From: Martelella radicis
GTDB lineage: Bacteria > Pseudomonadota > Alphaproteobacteria > Rhizobiales > Rhizobiaceae
Assembly (NCBI RefSeq): GCF_014196625.1
Contig: NZ_JACIDZ010000014.1
Span: 1 to 64,000 of the forward strand
Length of the DNA: 64,000 bases
Direction: 5' to 3'
In this document: piece after piece, positions 45,275 to 53,650 of the stretch
Layout: each line of letters begins with the position of its first letter
Position numbering within the stretch: the first letter of the stretch is position 1
Notes under the pieces: generated by a model
The model's database searches: none
What the model was told of the DNA's origin: nothing
Seen by the model: only the letters and a program-made list of their open reading frames with translations
Program-made: the position numbers and the translations under genes

Positions 45275-46492
45275 CTAAAATGCCGGAATGTCGGTCTGCG
45301 CGCGCCCGAGAACGAGCGCGTGAATGTCGTGGGTGCCTTCGAGTGTGTTTACCGTTTCCAGGTTCATAAGGTGCCGGATAACATGATACTCGTCGGAAAT
45401 ACCGTTGCCGCCGTGCATGTCGCGGGCCTGGCGTGCGATCTCCAGGGCCTTGCCGGCATTGTTTCGCTTCAGCAGCGAGACCATTTCCGGGCTGGCCTTG
45501 CCCTCGTCGCGCATCCGGCTGAGATGCAGGCAGGAGACCAGGGCGAGCGTGATTTCGGTCTGCATGTCGGCCAGCTTCTTCTGGATGAGCTGATTGGCGG
45601 CGAGCGGTCTGCCGAACTGCCGGCGCTCGAGCGCATAGTCGCGCGCTGCATGCCAGCAGAATTCGGCAGCCCCGACAGCCCCCCAGCAAATGCCGAAGCG
45701 GGCATTGTTGAGACAGCTAAACGGCGCGCCGAAACCACGGGCCCCGGGAAGCCGGTTTTCCTCGGGCACGAAAACATCATCCATGTGGATCTGGCCGGTC
45801 GGAGAGGCGCGAACCGAGAACTTGCCCTCTATCTTGCTCGTTGCCAGCCCCTCCATGCCGCGCTCGAGAATGAATCCGAGCAACGCGCCCTCATCGTCCT
45901 TGGCCCAGACCACCATGACATCGGCGATCGGCGCATGGGTGATCCAGGTCTTCGACCCCGTCAGCCGGAAACCGCCATCCACCTTGCGCGCGCGGGACTG
46001 CATGCCCGAGGGATCGGAGCCGTGATCGGGCTCGGTCAGGCCGAAACATCCAAGCTTTTCCGCACGCGCCATCGCCGGCAGGAAGGCTTCGCGCTGGTGT
46101 TCTGATCCGTAGAGATAGATCGGGAGCATGCTGAGCGTGCTCTGCACGCCGAGCGCCGAGCGATAACTTGTGTCGACGCGCTCGAATTCGCGCGCAATCA
46201 GCCCGTAGGCGACATAGCTGATGCCGGCGCAGCCAAAACCATCGATGGTCGCGCCAAGAAAGCCGAGTTCGGCCATTTCGGCCATGATCTCGATGTCGAA
46301 GCGTTCGTGACGGTTTGCCTCCAAAATCCGGGGCATCAGGCGTTCCTGCGCATAGTCGCGGGCCGCGTCGCGGATCATGATCTCCTCGGAGGTCAGCAGG
46401 TCCTCAATCCGGAACGGATCCTCCCAGTCAAACCGGGCACCCTTCATGCGCGCGCGATCCAGCACATCCGCCGGCGGTTGGTGATACGTCAT
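45275..46492 (-). CDS. Acyl-CoA dehydrogenase, glutaryl-CoA dehydrogenase-like
   Basis: 405 residues, flavoprotein. [42 protein letters not shown] and the ending [18 protein letters not shown] are closest to glutaryl-CoA dehydrogenases; Glu385 in LEGTHD is the catalytic base. GCDH-type enzymes oxidise and decarboxylate glutaryl-CoA to crotonyl-CoA, but relatives oxidise other dicarboxyl- or branched acyl-CoAs. Set between enoyl-CoA hydratase and acyl-CoA ligase, it supplies the enoyl-CoA. Confidence 0.92.
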   Translation of the reverse strand: MTYHQPPADVLDRARMKGARFDWEDPFRIEDLLTSEEIMIRDAARDYAQERLMPRILEANRHERFDIEIMAEMAELGFLGATIDGFGCAGISYVAYGLIAREFERVDTSYRSALGVQSTLSMLPIYLYGSEHQREAFLPAMARAEKLGCFGLTEPDHGSDPSGMQSRARKVDGGFRLTGSKTWITHAPIADVMVVWAKDDEGALLGFILERGMEGLATSKIEGKFSVRASPTGQIHMDDVFVPEENRLPGARGFGAPFSCLNNARFGICWGAVGAAEFCWHAARDYALERRQFGRPLAANQLIQKKLADMQTEITLALVSCLHLSRMRDEGKASPEMVSLLKRNNAGKALEIARQARDMHGGNGISDEYHVIRHLMNLETVNTLEGTHDIHALVLGRAQTDIPAF

Positions 46493-46543
46493 CTGTTTCC
46501 CCCTCCTACTTCTCGCGCTGCTGGCGCGTCCTCCAGTCCCGCC

Positions 46544-47338
46544 TCAAAACCCGTCGCTTTCCGGCTGCGGGCCGAATTGCGGTTCCCGTTTTTCGAGAAA
46601 CGCCGCCACGCCCTCCTTCTTGCCAGCAGAGGCAAGGCAGATCTGAAACCAGCGGTGCTCGTAATCGATGGCGTGATCAATGGTCATGTCGGCGCTGCGG
46701 GAGACGGTATCAATGACCGCGCGCGCCGAAACGGGCGCCAGTTTTGAAAGGCGCTCGGCCAGTGCCTCAACCGCGCCGTCGAAAACATCCCCATCCACGA
46801 CCCAGTCGAGGATACCGAAACGCTCGGCTTCAGAAGCATCGATCCGTTCGCCCAGCAGGATCATCCGCATGGCGCGACCGCGTCCGACAAGGCGGGTCAG
46901 CCGGGCCGTGCCGCCATTGGCGGGCAGGATTCCGATCCTCGTCTCCGGGAGCCCCACGACTGCATTGGCAGAAGCGATGCGCAAATGGCAGGCAAGCGCC
47001 AGTTCCAGACCGCCGCCGAGCGCAAACCCGTCAATCGCGGCAACCGTCGGAAAAGGAGCGGTTTCAAGTTTGCGGGCAAGCAGGCGGCGGGCACCGAAAT
47101 CGATTTCGCTCCACTGCGTGCGCTTCTCCATTTCGCGGAGATCGGCGCCTGCGGCAAAGGCTTTTCCGCCAGCGCCGCGCAGAACGAGAACCCGGGTGTC
47201 CGCAGAAAGCCGAGAGACTGCATCGAGCGCCTCCGCGATCAGATGATTGTTGAGCGCGTTGAGCACATCGGGCCGGTTGAAGGTCAGATATGCCTTGGGG
47301 CCGTCCTGCCGGAATCTGATTGTCTCATACTCTGCCAT
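46544..47338 (-). CDS. Enoyl-CoA hydratase
   Basis: 264 residues, crotonase fold. Oxyanion-hole motifs KAFAAGADLREM and DGFALGGGLELALACHLRI, with both catalytic glutamates of true hydratases present: Glu in GGGLELAL and Glu in VGLPETRIGILPANGGT. First gene of the leftward operon; a LysR-type palindrome lies 171 bases upstream. Hydrates the product of the acyl-CoA dehydrogenase. Confidence 0.92.
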   Translation of the reverse strand: MAEYETIRFRQDGPKAYLTFNRPDVLNALNNHLIAEALDAVSRLSADTRVLVLRGAGGKAFAAGADLREMEKRTQWSEIDFGARRLLARKLETAPFPTVAAIDGFALGGGLELALACHLRIASANAVVGLPETRIGILPANGGTARLTRLVGRGRAMRMILLGERIDASEAERFGILDWVVDGDVFDGAVEALAERLSKLAPVSARAVIDTVSRSADMTIDHAIDYEHRWFQICLASAGKKEGVAAFLEKREPQFGPQPESDGF

Positions 47339-47508
47339 ACGCCTGCCTTTGGAAACTAGCCCGGATCACCGGCACGTTCATGAAACCACCCGATAATCTG
47401 TCATCTCGACGCTCCGATTCCCGACAGATCATCAACGGGAATTTCACCGGCGCTCAAAGCAGCTATCAGGTCGAGGTAAAAACAGTCCAATTTATTTTGG
47501 GCAGAATG

Positions 47509-47529
47509 ATTATTCATAACTTGAATAAT
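47509..47529. promoter_or_regulatory. LysR-type operator 1
   Basis: ATTATTCA (47509-47516), 5 bases, TGAATAAT (47522-47529): a perfect 8-base inverted repeat holding the T-N11-A pattern of LysR boxes. Lies in the 207-base gap between the LysR stop and the hydratase gene. Shares 13 of 17 core positions with operator 2. Confidence 0.6.
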
Positions 47530-47545
47530 ACTGGCGCCAAACGCC

Positions 47546-48451
47546 TTAGAGCGATTCACACAGCGCGATCAGGTGATTGCGCAGCCACCGATGCGCCGGG
47601 TCCGTGTTGAACGTATCGTGCCAGATCAGGAAGACAGGAAATTTCGGCGTTCGGACCGGCGGCGTATAGGTCTTCAGGCGAAAATGATCGGCATAGATAT
47701 AGGCCATGCGACGCGGAAGCGTTGCCAGAAGGTTGGAACGCTGCACCACGGTCGGCATCGAAAGAAAATGCGGGACCGTCAGGGCAATCTTCCGCTTCAG
47801 TCCGCGCTTGTCGAGCGCCAGATCGATCATCGGACGGGATTTGCGCCGCGGCGTGATGACCGCATGCTGGAGCGCAAGATAGGTCTCCAGGGAAAGCTGC
47901 TCGCCGATCGCCGGATGATCGATCCGCGATAGCGTGACGAGGTCTTCCGTCAGCACGCACCGGCTTTCAAAGCCGTCTCCGCGCAGGGCGAAATAGTCGA
48001 GCGCGAGATCGACCGTCCCCTCCCTCAGTTCACGGGTCAGCGACGAACTCAATTCCGGGCGGATCTGGATGTGAATGCCGGGCGCGGCCTCGGCAAGCCA
48101 GTCGATGAAACGCGGGATCAGGACGGTCTCGCCATAATCCTCGACCGCGATCACGAATTCCCGGCTGGACTGAGAGTGATCGAAGGTCTCGTCGCTGCGA
48201 AACCCGCGTTCCAGCAGCTCCAGTGCCTGGCTTATGGGATCGCGCAGCGATTTGGCGCGGGCTGTCGGCACCATGCCGCTGCCCTCCCGCTTGAACAGCG
48301 GATCTTCCAACGCATGCCTCAATCGCGCCAGCGCATTGGAAACAGCAGGCTGGGACAGGTTCAGCCGCAATGCCGCCCGCGAGATGCTGCGCTCGGAATA
48401 GATCGCGTCGAAGATGAGCAGCAGGTTGAGATCCATCGATCGAAGATTCAT
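47546..48451 (-). CDS. LysR-family transcriptional regulator
   Basis: 301 residues. N-terminal winged helix: MDLNLLLIFDAIYSERSISRAALRLNLSQPAVSNALARLR, a NodD/NahR-type variant, followed by the inducer-binding domain, with a YFALRGDGFESRCVL segment typical of that subgroup. ATG 48451 is preceded by GAGAGG; longer in-frame starts lack one. Divergent from the thiolase-TRAP operon and upstream of the CoA operon. Matching palindromes at 47509-47529 and 48476-48496 suggest it activates both. Confidence 0.92.
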   Translation of the reverse strand: MNLRSMDLNLLLIFDAIYSERSISRAALRLNLSQPAVSNALARLRHALEDPLFKREGSGMVPTARAKSLRDPISQALELLERGFRSDETFDHSQSSREFVIAVEDYGETVLIPRFIDWLAEAAPGIHIQIRPELSSSLTRELREGTVDLALDYFALRGDGFESRCVLTEDLVTLSRIDHPAIGEQLSLETYLALQHAVITPRRKSRPMIDLALDKRGLKRKIALTVPHFLSMPTVVQRSNLLATLPRRMAYIYADHFRLKTYTPPVRTPKFPVFLIWHDTFNTDPAHRWLRNHLIALCESL

Positions 48452-48475
48452 CACGCCTCTCAGTGGCTTTGCCAA

Positions 48476-48522
48476 AATATTCACAAAGTCAATATTGTCT
48501 ATCATCTATAGAAACTAGACAA
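48476..48522. promoter_or_regulatory. LysR-type operator 2 and adjacent inverted repeat
   Basis: TATTCA (48478-48483), 5 bases, TCAATA (48489-48494), flanked by AATATT-like ends, matches operator 1. Next to it TTGTCTA (48495-48501) and TAGACAA (48516-48522) form a second inverted repeat. A LysR activator typically binds such a recognition site plus an adjacent activation site in the divergent promoter region. Confidence 0.55.
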
Positions 48523-48597
48523 ATACAGGTCGCCTGCGCACCCTGACGCCTGAAATGCGGGCTGCCGACAAAACGGGCAGACCTGGGAGGAGACAAA

Positions 48598-49806
48598 ATG
48601 CGCGGAAAAGTGGCTATCGTCGGCTATGGCAGAACGCCATACAGCCGGGTGAAACCCGGCGAGCAGGTTTACACGGTTGATGAATATATCGCCTGGGCGG
48701 CGGAACTGGCGCTTGAAAGTGCCGGCATGTCGAAATCCGATTTCGATGGCCAGGGCCTCGGCGTTTCCCACGCCGAAGTCGCTCACACCGTGAACTGGTC
48801 GGCGGCAACGGCGGAGAACCTTGGGATCAGTCCCAACGCCCTGATCCGCGGCGACCAGGGCGGCTGTTCGGCCACGTCGATGCTGATCCGCGCCGCGGCA
48901 CTGATCGATGCCGGCGTCATCGACCGGGCGTTGATCGTCGGCGCCGACACGCCGCTTTCCATGCCCTCGATCGCACCCGGACTTCCGCTTTCGCCGGAGC
49001 GCACGCGCGGCGTCTTCTGGGATTTTCAGGGGCCGTTCGGGGTGATGGGGGCCACGGCCCAGTTCGCCCTTGTGCTGCGCCGTTACATGCATGAACATGA
49101 GGTGACCCCCGAGCAGCTCGGCAAGGTCGCGGTGTCGAACCGCTATCATGCCTCGCTTCATCCGGGCGCCATCTACCGCAAGCCTTATACGCTCGACGAC
49201 TATCTCGGCTCGCGCATGCTTTCCGATCCGATCAGGCTCTTCGACTGCGTGCCGATCGTCAATGGCGGCCTGGCCTTCATCGTGACCTCGGCCGAAACGG
49301 CAAGATCGATCACCGACAGGCCCGTCCATGTTCTGGGTTTCGGAGAGACCAATAATTTCTACGCCGGTTCGAAAGTGTTTCCCGATGTGACGGTGACCGG
49401 TTTTACGCAATCGGCGCCACGCGCAATGGAAATGGCCGGGGTGACGCATGACGACATCGATTTTCTGCAGCCCTATGACGATTATCCCTTCATCTCGATG
49501 ATGACGATCGAGGATTGGGGCTTCTGCAAGAAGGGTGAAGGCGGCCGATTCATCGAGGAGCACGATCTTCATTATGATGGCGACTTTCCGCTCTCCACAG
49601 ACGGCGGCCAGCTCTCGGGCGGCCAGCCGGGCGGCGCCAATGGCGGCTTCATGCCGCTGGTGGAAGGTGTGGCCCAGCTTCGCGGAGAAGCCGACGGACG
49701 CCAGGTCAGGGATGCAACGGTCGGTGCGGTCTGCGGTTTCGGCGGCATTCCCTATGGCCGACCCGGCCGCAGTTGCATCTCAGTCATTCTCGGATCGGAG
49801 GCCTGA
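48598..49806 (+). CDS. Thiolase-like protein (DUF35-associated, lacks the canonical His)
   Basis: 402 residues, thiolase fold. Cys90 in GDQGGCSAT is at the nucleophile position, and the YDDYPFISMMTIEDWGFCKKGEGG stretch fits the SCPx/Ltp group. But the canonical GHPxGA loop reads GGQPGGANGG (from 340), with Gln in place of the catalytic His. With the DUF35 gene 3 bases downstream this resembles the thiolase/DUF35 pairs acting as aldolases or unusual acyltransferases (for example Ltp2 in steroid side-chain breakdown). Ribosome site GGGAGGAG. First gene of the LysR-divergent operon. Confidence 0.88.
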   Translation: MRGKVAIVGYGRTPYSRVKPGEQVYTVDEYIAWAAELALESAGMSKSDFDGQGLGVSHAEVAHTVNWSAATAENLGISPNALIRGDQGGCSATSMLIRAAALIDAGVIDRALIVGADTPLSMPSIAPGLPLSPERTRGVFWDFQGPFGVMGATAQFALVLRRYMHEHEVTPEQLGKVAVSNRYHASLHPGAIYRKPYTLDDYLGSRMLSDPIRLFDCVPIVNGGLAFIVTSAETARSITDRPVHVLGFGETNNFYAGSKVFPDVTVTGFTQSAPRAMEMAGVTHDDIDFLQPYDDYPFISMMTIEDWGFCKKGEGGRFIEEHDLHYDGDFPLSTDGGQLSGGQPGGANGGFMPLVEGVAQLRGEADGRQVRDATVGAVCGFGGIPYGRPGRSCISVILGSEA

Positions 49807-49809
49807 ACC

Positions 49810-50226
49810 ATGAACGCTTTGCCGAAAAAGCCACTGCCCGAGATTTCCGACCTGACGCGCCCGTTCTGGACGGCGGCGCGCGAGGGGCGGCTCGTCATGC
49901 AGAAATGTCCGCGCTGCGGCACGGTCAATTTCCAGCCAAAACCATGGTGCATCGAGTGTGGAGAACGCGCGCTGGAGTGGACTGAAATGCCATCCGAGGG
50001 CACTGTCTACTCCTACACGATCTCGCATTCCGTCGCCATGAACTATCTCGGCTGGCAGGAGGAGCTGCCTGTGGTGATGTGCCTCATCGACATTGATGAC
50101 GGCGCCAGAATGTACGCGCAACTCACCGATACTGTCGCGGAGGACGTGCATGTCGGAATGCGGGTACGGGTCTATTTCGAGGAGATCAGCAAGGAGGCGG
50201 GCATCCCGAAATTCAGGCCGGCATAA
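49810..50226 (+). CDS. DUF35 OB-fold / zinc-ribbon protein
   Basis: 138 residues. Rubredoxin-like zinc ribbon CPRCG...CIECG (about 34-51) with WTEMPSEGTVYSYT leading into an OB-fold (VVMCLIDIDDGARMYAQL). Such proteins form a complex with the adjacent thiolase-like subunit and are needed for its activity. It lies 3 bases after that gene. Confidence 0.9.
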   Translation: MNALPKKPLPEISDLTRPFWTAAREGRLVMQKCPRCGTVNFQPKPWCIECGERALEWTEMPSEGTVYSYTISHSVAMNYLGWQEELPVVMCLIDIDDGARMYAQLTDTVAEDVHVGMRVRVYFEEISKEAGIPKFRPA

Positions 50227-50303
50227 AAGACTGGGCGACGGTCCGGACGCCTTCGGCAATCGCCATCCGGGCGGGGGAATGAAACTCTGGGAGGAGAACA
50301 GTT

Positions 50304-51326
50304 ATGCAAAAGTCAGCCAATGCCAAAGTCCGCGGGATCACTGCGGCGGTTTTCGCCTGCGGGCTACTCTCTTTCGGCGCTGGCGCTGCATCGGCGCAGG
50401 ACCAGACCGACATCAGCCTGATCAGCGCCCCCTTCGGGACGGGATCCTATGTCATGGGATCGGCGCTTGAGGAGATTTCGAAGAAGAACGGCAACGGCGT
50501 TCGGATTACCCACACCGAAAGCCCCGGCTTTGTCTTCAACATCAAGAAGCTCGACGCTGAACCTGACCTGAAGGCCAACACGATCGTGGGCTCCGGCGGC
50601 GGCGTGCTGGGTCTTGCGGAGGCCGGCGACGCGCCTTTCGACAAGGCTTACGAGCCCTTGAAGCTGATCGCCAACTACAATCTCAACTCGAGCTGGCTTG
50701 CCACGCTCGATCCCGATATCAAGACCATTGAGGACCTGAAAGGCAAGAAGATCGCCGTGGGCCGCCGAGCGCAGATCAACTGGGCTATCCAACCGGTGGC
50801 AATCTTGAAGGATGGCTACGGCTTTACCGATGACGATATCGACATCGAGTATGTCGGAACGCAGGAGGCGGTGAACGCCCTTCTCGACGGCACGGCGGAT
50901 GCCGCCGTTGTCGGCGGTTATATCGATCCGGTAAGCGACCGCGTGATGATGAGCCCGCAGACCATCGAGTTCCTCGCTTCCGGGCGCAAGCCGCATCACC
51001 TGCAATGGGGCGCCGAGCAGGTGGCCAAGGCGCGCGAAGCCGGAATCAGCATGGCCAATGCGACAATCCCGGCCGGCGCCGATCCGTCGATCACCGAACC
51101 GATGGAGGGTTTTGCCGACAGCGTTGCCTGGATGGTCGCGCCGGAATTTCCCGACGAGGAAGCCTATCAGGTGACCAAGCTCATTCTGGAGAATATCGAC
51201 CAGTTCGGCGAATACCAGGCCACCGGCAAGCTGATGTCGCCCGAAGGCATGATCTATGGCTGGGACGTGGAGGATATCCACCCCGGCGCCCTTCGTGCCT
51301 ATCGCGAGGCCGGCCTGATCAACTGA
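50304..51326 (+). CDS. TAXI-family TRAP transporter substrate-binding protein
   Basis: 340 residues, periplasmic. Signal peptide 1-31 (ASAQ). The family start ISLISAPFGTGSYVMGSALEE (compare GxxTGxYYxxG), DLKGKKIAVG and FTDDDIDIEYVG...ALLDGTADAAVVG are typical. Strong GGAGGAG ribosome site. Partner of the fused permease downstream. Ligand unknown; presumably the carboxylic acid used by the surrounding CoA pathway. Confidence 0.9.
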   Translation: MQKSANAKVRGITAAVFACGLLSFGAGAASAQDQTDISLISAPFGTGSYVMGSALEEISKKNGNGVRITHTESPGFVFNIKKLDAEPDLKANTIVGSGGGVLGLAEAGDAPFDKAYEPLKLIANYNLNSSWLATLDPDIKTIEDLKGKKIAVGRRAQINWAIQPVAILKDGYGFTDDDIDIEYVGTQEAVNALLDGTADAAVVGGYIDPVSDRVMMSPQTIEFLASGRKPHHLQWGAEQVAKAREAGISMANATIPAGADPSITEPMEGFADSVAWMVAPEFPDEEAYQVTKLILENIDQFGEYQATGKLMSPEGMIYGWDVEDIHPGALRAYREAGLIN

Positions 51327-51382
51327 TCGGCTGCGTCATGGGAAAGGGCGGCCGATCATCCGGAACGCGTCGCCTTTTCCCA
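51324..51382 (+). other. Overlapping stem-loops after binding-protein gene
   Basis: TGGGAAAGGGCG (51339-51350) pairs with CGCCTTTTCCCA (51371-51382) over 12 bp including one G-U. TGATCGGC (51324-51331, containing the stop codon) could instead pair with GCCGATCA (51351-51358), whose stem encloses the left arm of the first. No U-run. Likely 3' stabiliser of the binding-protein message. Confidence 0.55.
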
Positions 51383-51421
51383 CGCTGAGGCAAGGATGAA
51401 CACCCGCCCCCGGAGCCTTTG

Positions 51422-51514
51422 GCGTTTCTGGAAACGCAAGAGCGCTCTCACTGTTTGTTTGATGCATTCTCGCGAATGCCAGGCAGCCCGGCCTGACTGC
51501 GAAATGCTCTATCG
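51422..51514. repeat. Degenerate rhizobial intergenic element
   Basis: Holds AGCGCTCT, TTTGTTTGATGCATTC and an end reading GCGAAATGCTCTA, in the same order as the element at 841-943. Internal hairpins GCGTTT-CTGG-AAACGC (51422-51437) and GCATTC-TCGC-GAATGC (51464-51479). Located between binding-protein and permease genes of the TAXI-TRAP unit. Confidence 0.45.
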
Positions 51515-51526
51515 GAGCCCGACGTC

Positions 51527-53428
51527 ATGCGGTTGAGATTGTTGGACGGCGCCCTCGTCCTTTCCGGACTGGCGATGTTCGGCTACCAGATGCTGACAAC
51601 CCAGTACCTGTTTCTGGGATCCTACGAGCATCAGGCCGTGCATCTCGCCTTCATCTTCCTGCTTCTGTTTCTCTATCAGGCGCGCCAGTCGAAGACGCGG
51701 ATCGGCATGGTCCTCAATCTCGCCCTTGCCGCGCTCGGCGTTGCCGCGTCCGGCTACGTGCTCGTCAACATGGTTCACCTGGAGGAGGTATTCGGATTTC
51801 CCGACCCGACGGATGTCGTTGTCGGCGTTGTGCTGATCGGCCTTGTGGTGATTGCGACCCGGGCCGCATGGGGCTGGACGCTACCGATCGTCGCGGCGAT
51901 TTTCGTGGCCTATTTTCTGTGGGGGGACGCGCTGCCCGGCCACCTTTACCACCGTCCGTTCAATTTCGACTATGTCGTCTCCTATCTCAGCATTGGGCTA
52001 TCGGGCATTTTCGGCCAGTTTCTGGGCATATCCGCAAATCAGGTCTTCCTGTTCGTTGTCTTCGGCTCGCTACTCGGCATCATCAAGGTGAATGATTTCT
52101 TCCTGGAGGCGGGAAAGATCGCCGGCAAGGCCTTTCGCGGCGGGCCGGGCCAGACGGCTGTGGTCTCGAGCGGCTTTATCGGCATGATCTCGGGCGCCGC
52201 CGTTGCCAATGTCGCCGTCACCGGCGCCTTTACCATTCCCTACATGAAACAGGTCGGCTACAAGCCGCAGCATGCCGGCGCCATCGAGGCTGCCGCCTCC
52301 ACGGGCGGCCAACTCATGCCGCCAGTCATGGGGGCCGCGGCCTTTCTAATGGCGTCGTTCCTGGGCGTTTCCTACGATGCAGTGATGCTCGCCGGCATCC
52401 TGCCCGCCGTTCTTTACTTCTGGGGCGTGATGCTCGGCGTGCAGTTCCTCGCCGTCCGCTTCGACATCAAGGCGCCGCTCGAGCGCGTCGACTACCGAAA
52501 GCTCATGCGCCGGCTGCCGCTGTTCGGCCTGCCGCTTGCGGTTCTGATCACACTGCTGATCATGCAGTACAGTCCAGCAAAATCGGCTTTCTGGGCGATC
52601 CTGCTAGCCATCGGCCTGTCCTATATCGATCCACAGACGCGGCCGCGCCCACTGGAGCTCGTCAAGAGCATTGCCGGCGGCGCGCTGATCGGGGCCCAGA
52701 TCGGCATTTCGCTCGCGATCGTGGGCATGATCGCCCAGACCCTGATCACAACCGGTCTCGGCAACAAGATCGCAGGTCTCGTCGAGATCCTGAGCGCAGG
52801 CAATCTTTTGATCGGACTCGCCCTGACCATGGTGGTCTCGATCATTCTGGGATGCGGCGTGCCGACGAGCGCTGCCTATACGCTGGTTGCGATCGTGGTG
52901 ATCCCGTCGGTCATCAAGATGGGCATAGACCCGATGGCCGCGCATTTCTTCTCGTTCTATTTCGCGGTAATCTCATCCCTGACGCCACCCGTGGCGCTTG
53001 CAGCACTGGCCGGGGCGGGGATTGCCGGAGCGCCCTATTTCAAGACAGCGCTCTCGGCCGCCAAGCTCGCCATCTCCGGCTTCATCATTCCCTTTCTGAT
53101 CATCTTCAACCCACTGTTGACTTTCAACCCGGTCAATTGGGTCTGGGGGCTCGGCACCATCATCGCGGTGCCTCTAGGCATGACAGCGCTGACGGCAGCC
53201 ATCTATGGCTGCGGCCTGACGGTGCTGTCCGCGCGCGAGCGACTTCTGGCCACGGCCGCGGCCGCCCTCATGCTCGGTTATTCCGGTTTCCGGCACGTCG
53301 ACGGCCTGCCGATCGAATATCCGATGCTGGCGCTCGGAGCATTGGCGTTCATCGCCGTTCTGGTCTCCCAGATCCGCACGAGCCGCGCAAAGGAACAGCC
53401 GGCCGAGTTCCGGCTCCAGAACGGGTGA
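51527..53428 (+). CDS. TRAP transporter fused permease (DctQM, TAXI type)
   Basis: 633 residues, inner membrane, with many hydrophobic helices. The N-terminal part corresponds to the small four-helix DctQ subunit, the rest to DctM: GISANQVFLFVVFGSLLG, GGPGQTAVVSSGFIGMISGAA, ASTGGQLMPPVMGAAAF and ILGCGVPTSAAYTLVAI are typical of fused TAXI permeases. CGGAG ribosome site before ATG 51527. It is a Na+- or H+-coupled carboxylate importer working with the TAXI binding protein. Confidence 0.93.
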   Translation: MRLRLLDGALVLSGLAMFGYQMLTTQYLFLGSYEHQAVHLAFIFLLLFLYQARQSKTRIGMVLNLALAALGVAASGYVLVNMVHLEEVFGFPDPTDVVVGVVLIGLVVIATRAAWGWTLPIVAAIFVAYFLWGDALPGHLYHRPFNFDYVVSYLSIGLSGIFGQFLGISANQVFLFVVFGSLLGIIKVNDFFLEAGKIAGKAFRGGPGQTAVVSSGFIGMISGAAVANVAVTGAFTIPYMKQVGYKPQHAGAIEAAASTGGQLMPPVMGAAAFLMASFLGVSYDAVMLAGILPAVLYFWGVMLGVQFLAVRFDIKAPLERVDYRKLMRRLPLFGLPLAVLITLLIMQYSPAKSAFWAILLAIGLSYIDPQTRPRPLELVKSIAGGALIGAQIGISLAIVGMIAQTLITTGLGNKIAGLVEILSAGNLLIGLALTMVVSIILGCGVPTSAAYTLVAIVVIPSVIKMGIDPMAAHFFSFYFAVISSLTPPVALAALAGAGIAGAPYFKTALSAAKLAISGFIIPFLIIFNPLLTFNPVNWVWGLGTIIAVPLGMTALTAAIYGCGLTVLSARERLLATAAAALMLGYSGFRHVDGLPIEYPMLALGALAFIAVLVSQIRTSRAKEQPAEFRLQNG

Positions 53429-53650
53429 AGCCAGGCAGCTCGGGAGCATTCCGGACGCCTTACGGAGACAAGCGGTAACGGCAATCCCGGCCGGGCGACC
53501 ACAGGCGCCGGATCGCGCCTGACCTGCCTTCGTGAAGCCGCTCAAGTTGCGGGCGAAAACGCTCCCTGCAAGACCCTTGAGCGGCATCGATATCGCGGCT
53601 GCCGATTCCTGTTCCGGACGCATGCCCGGCTGCGGCCGCTGGGGGTTTGT

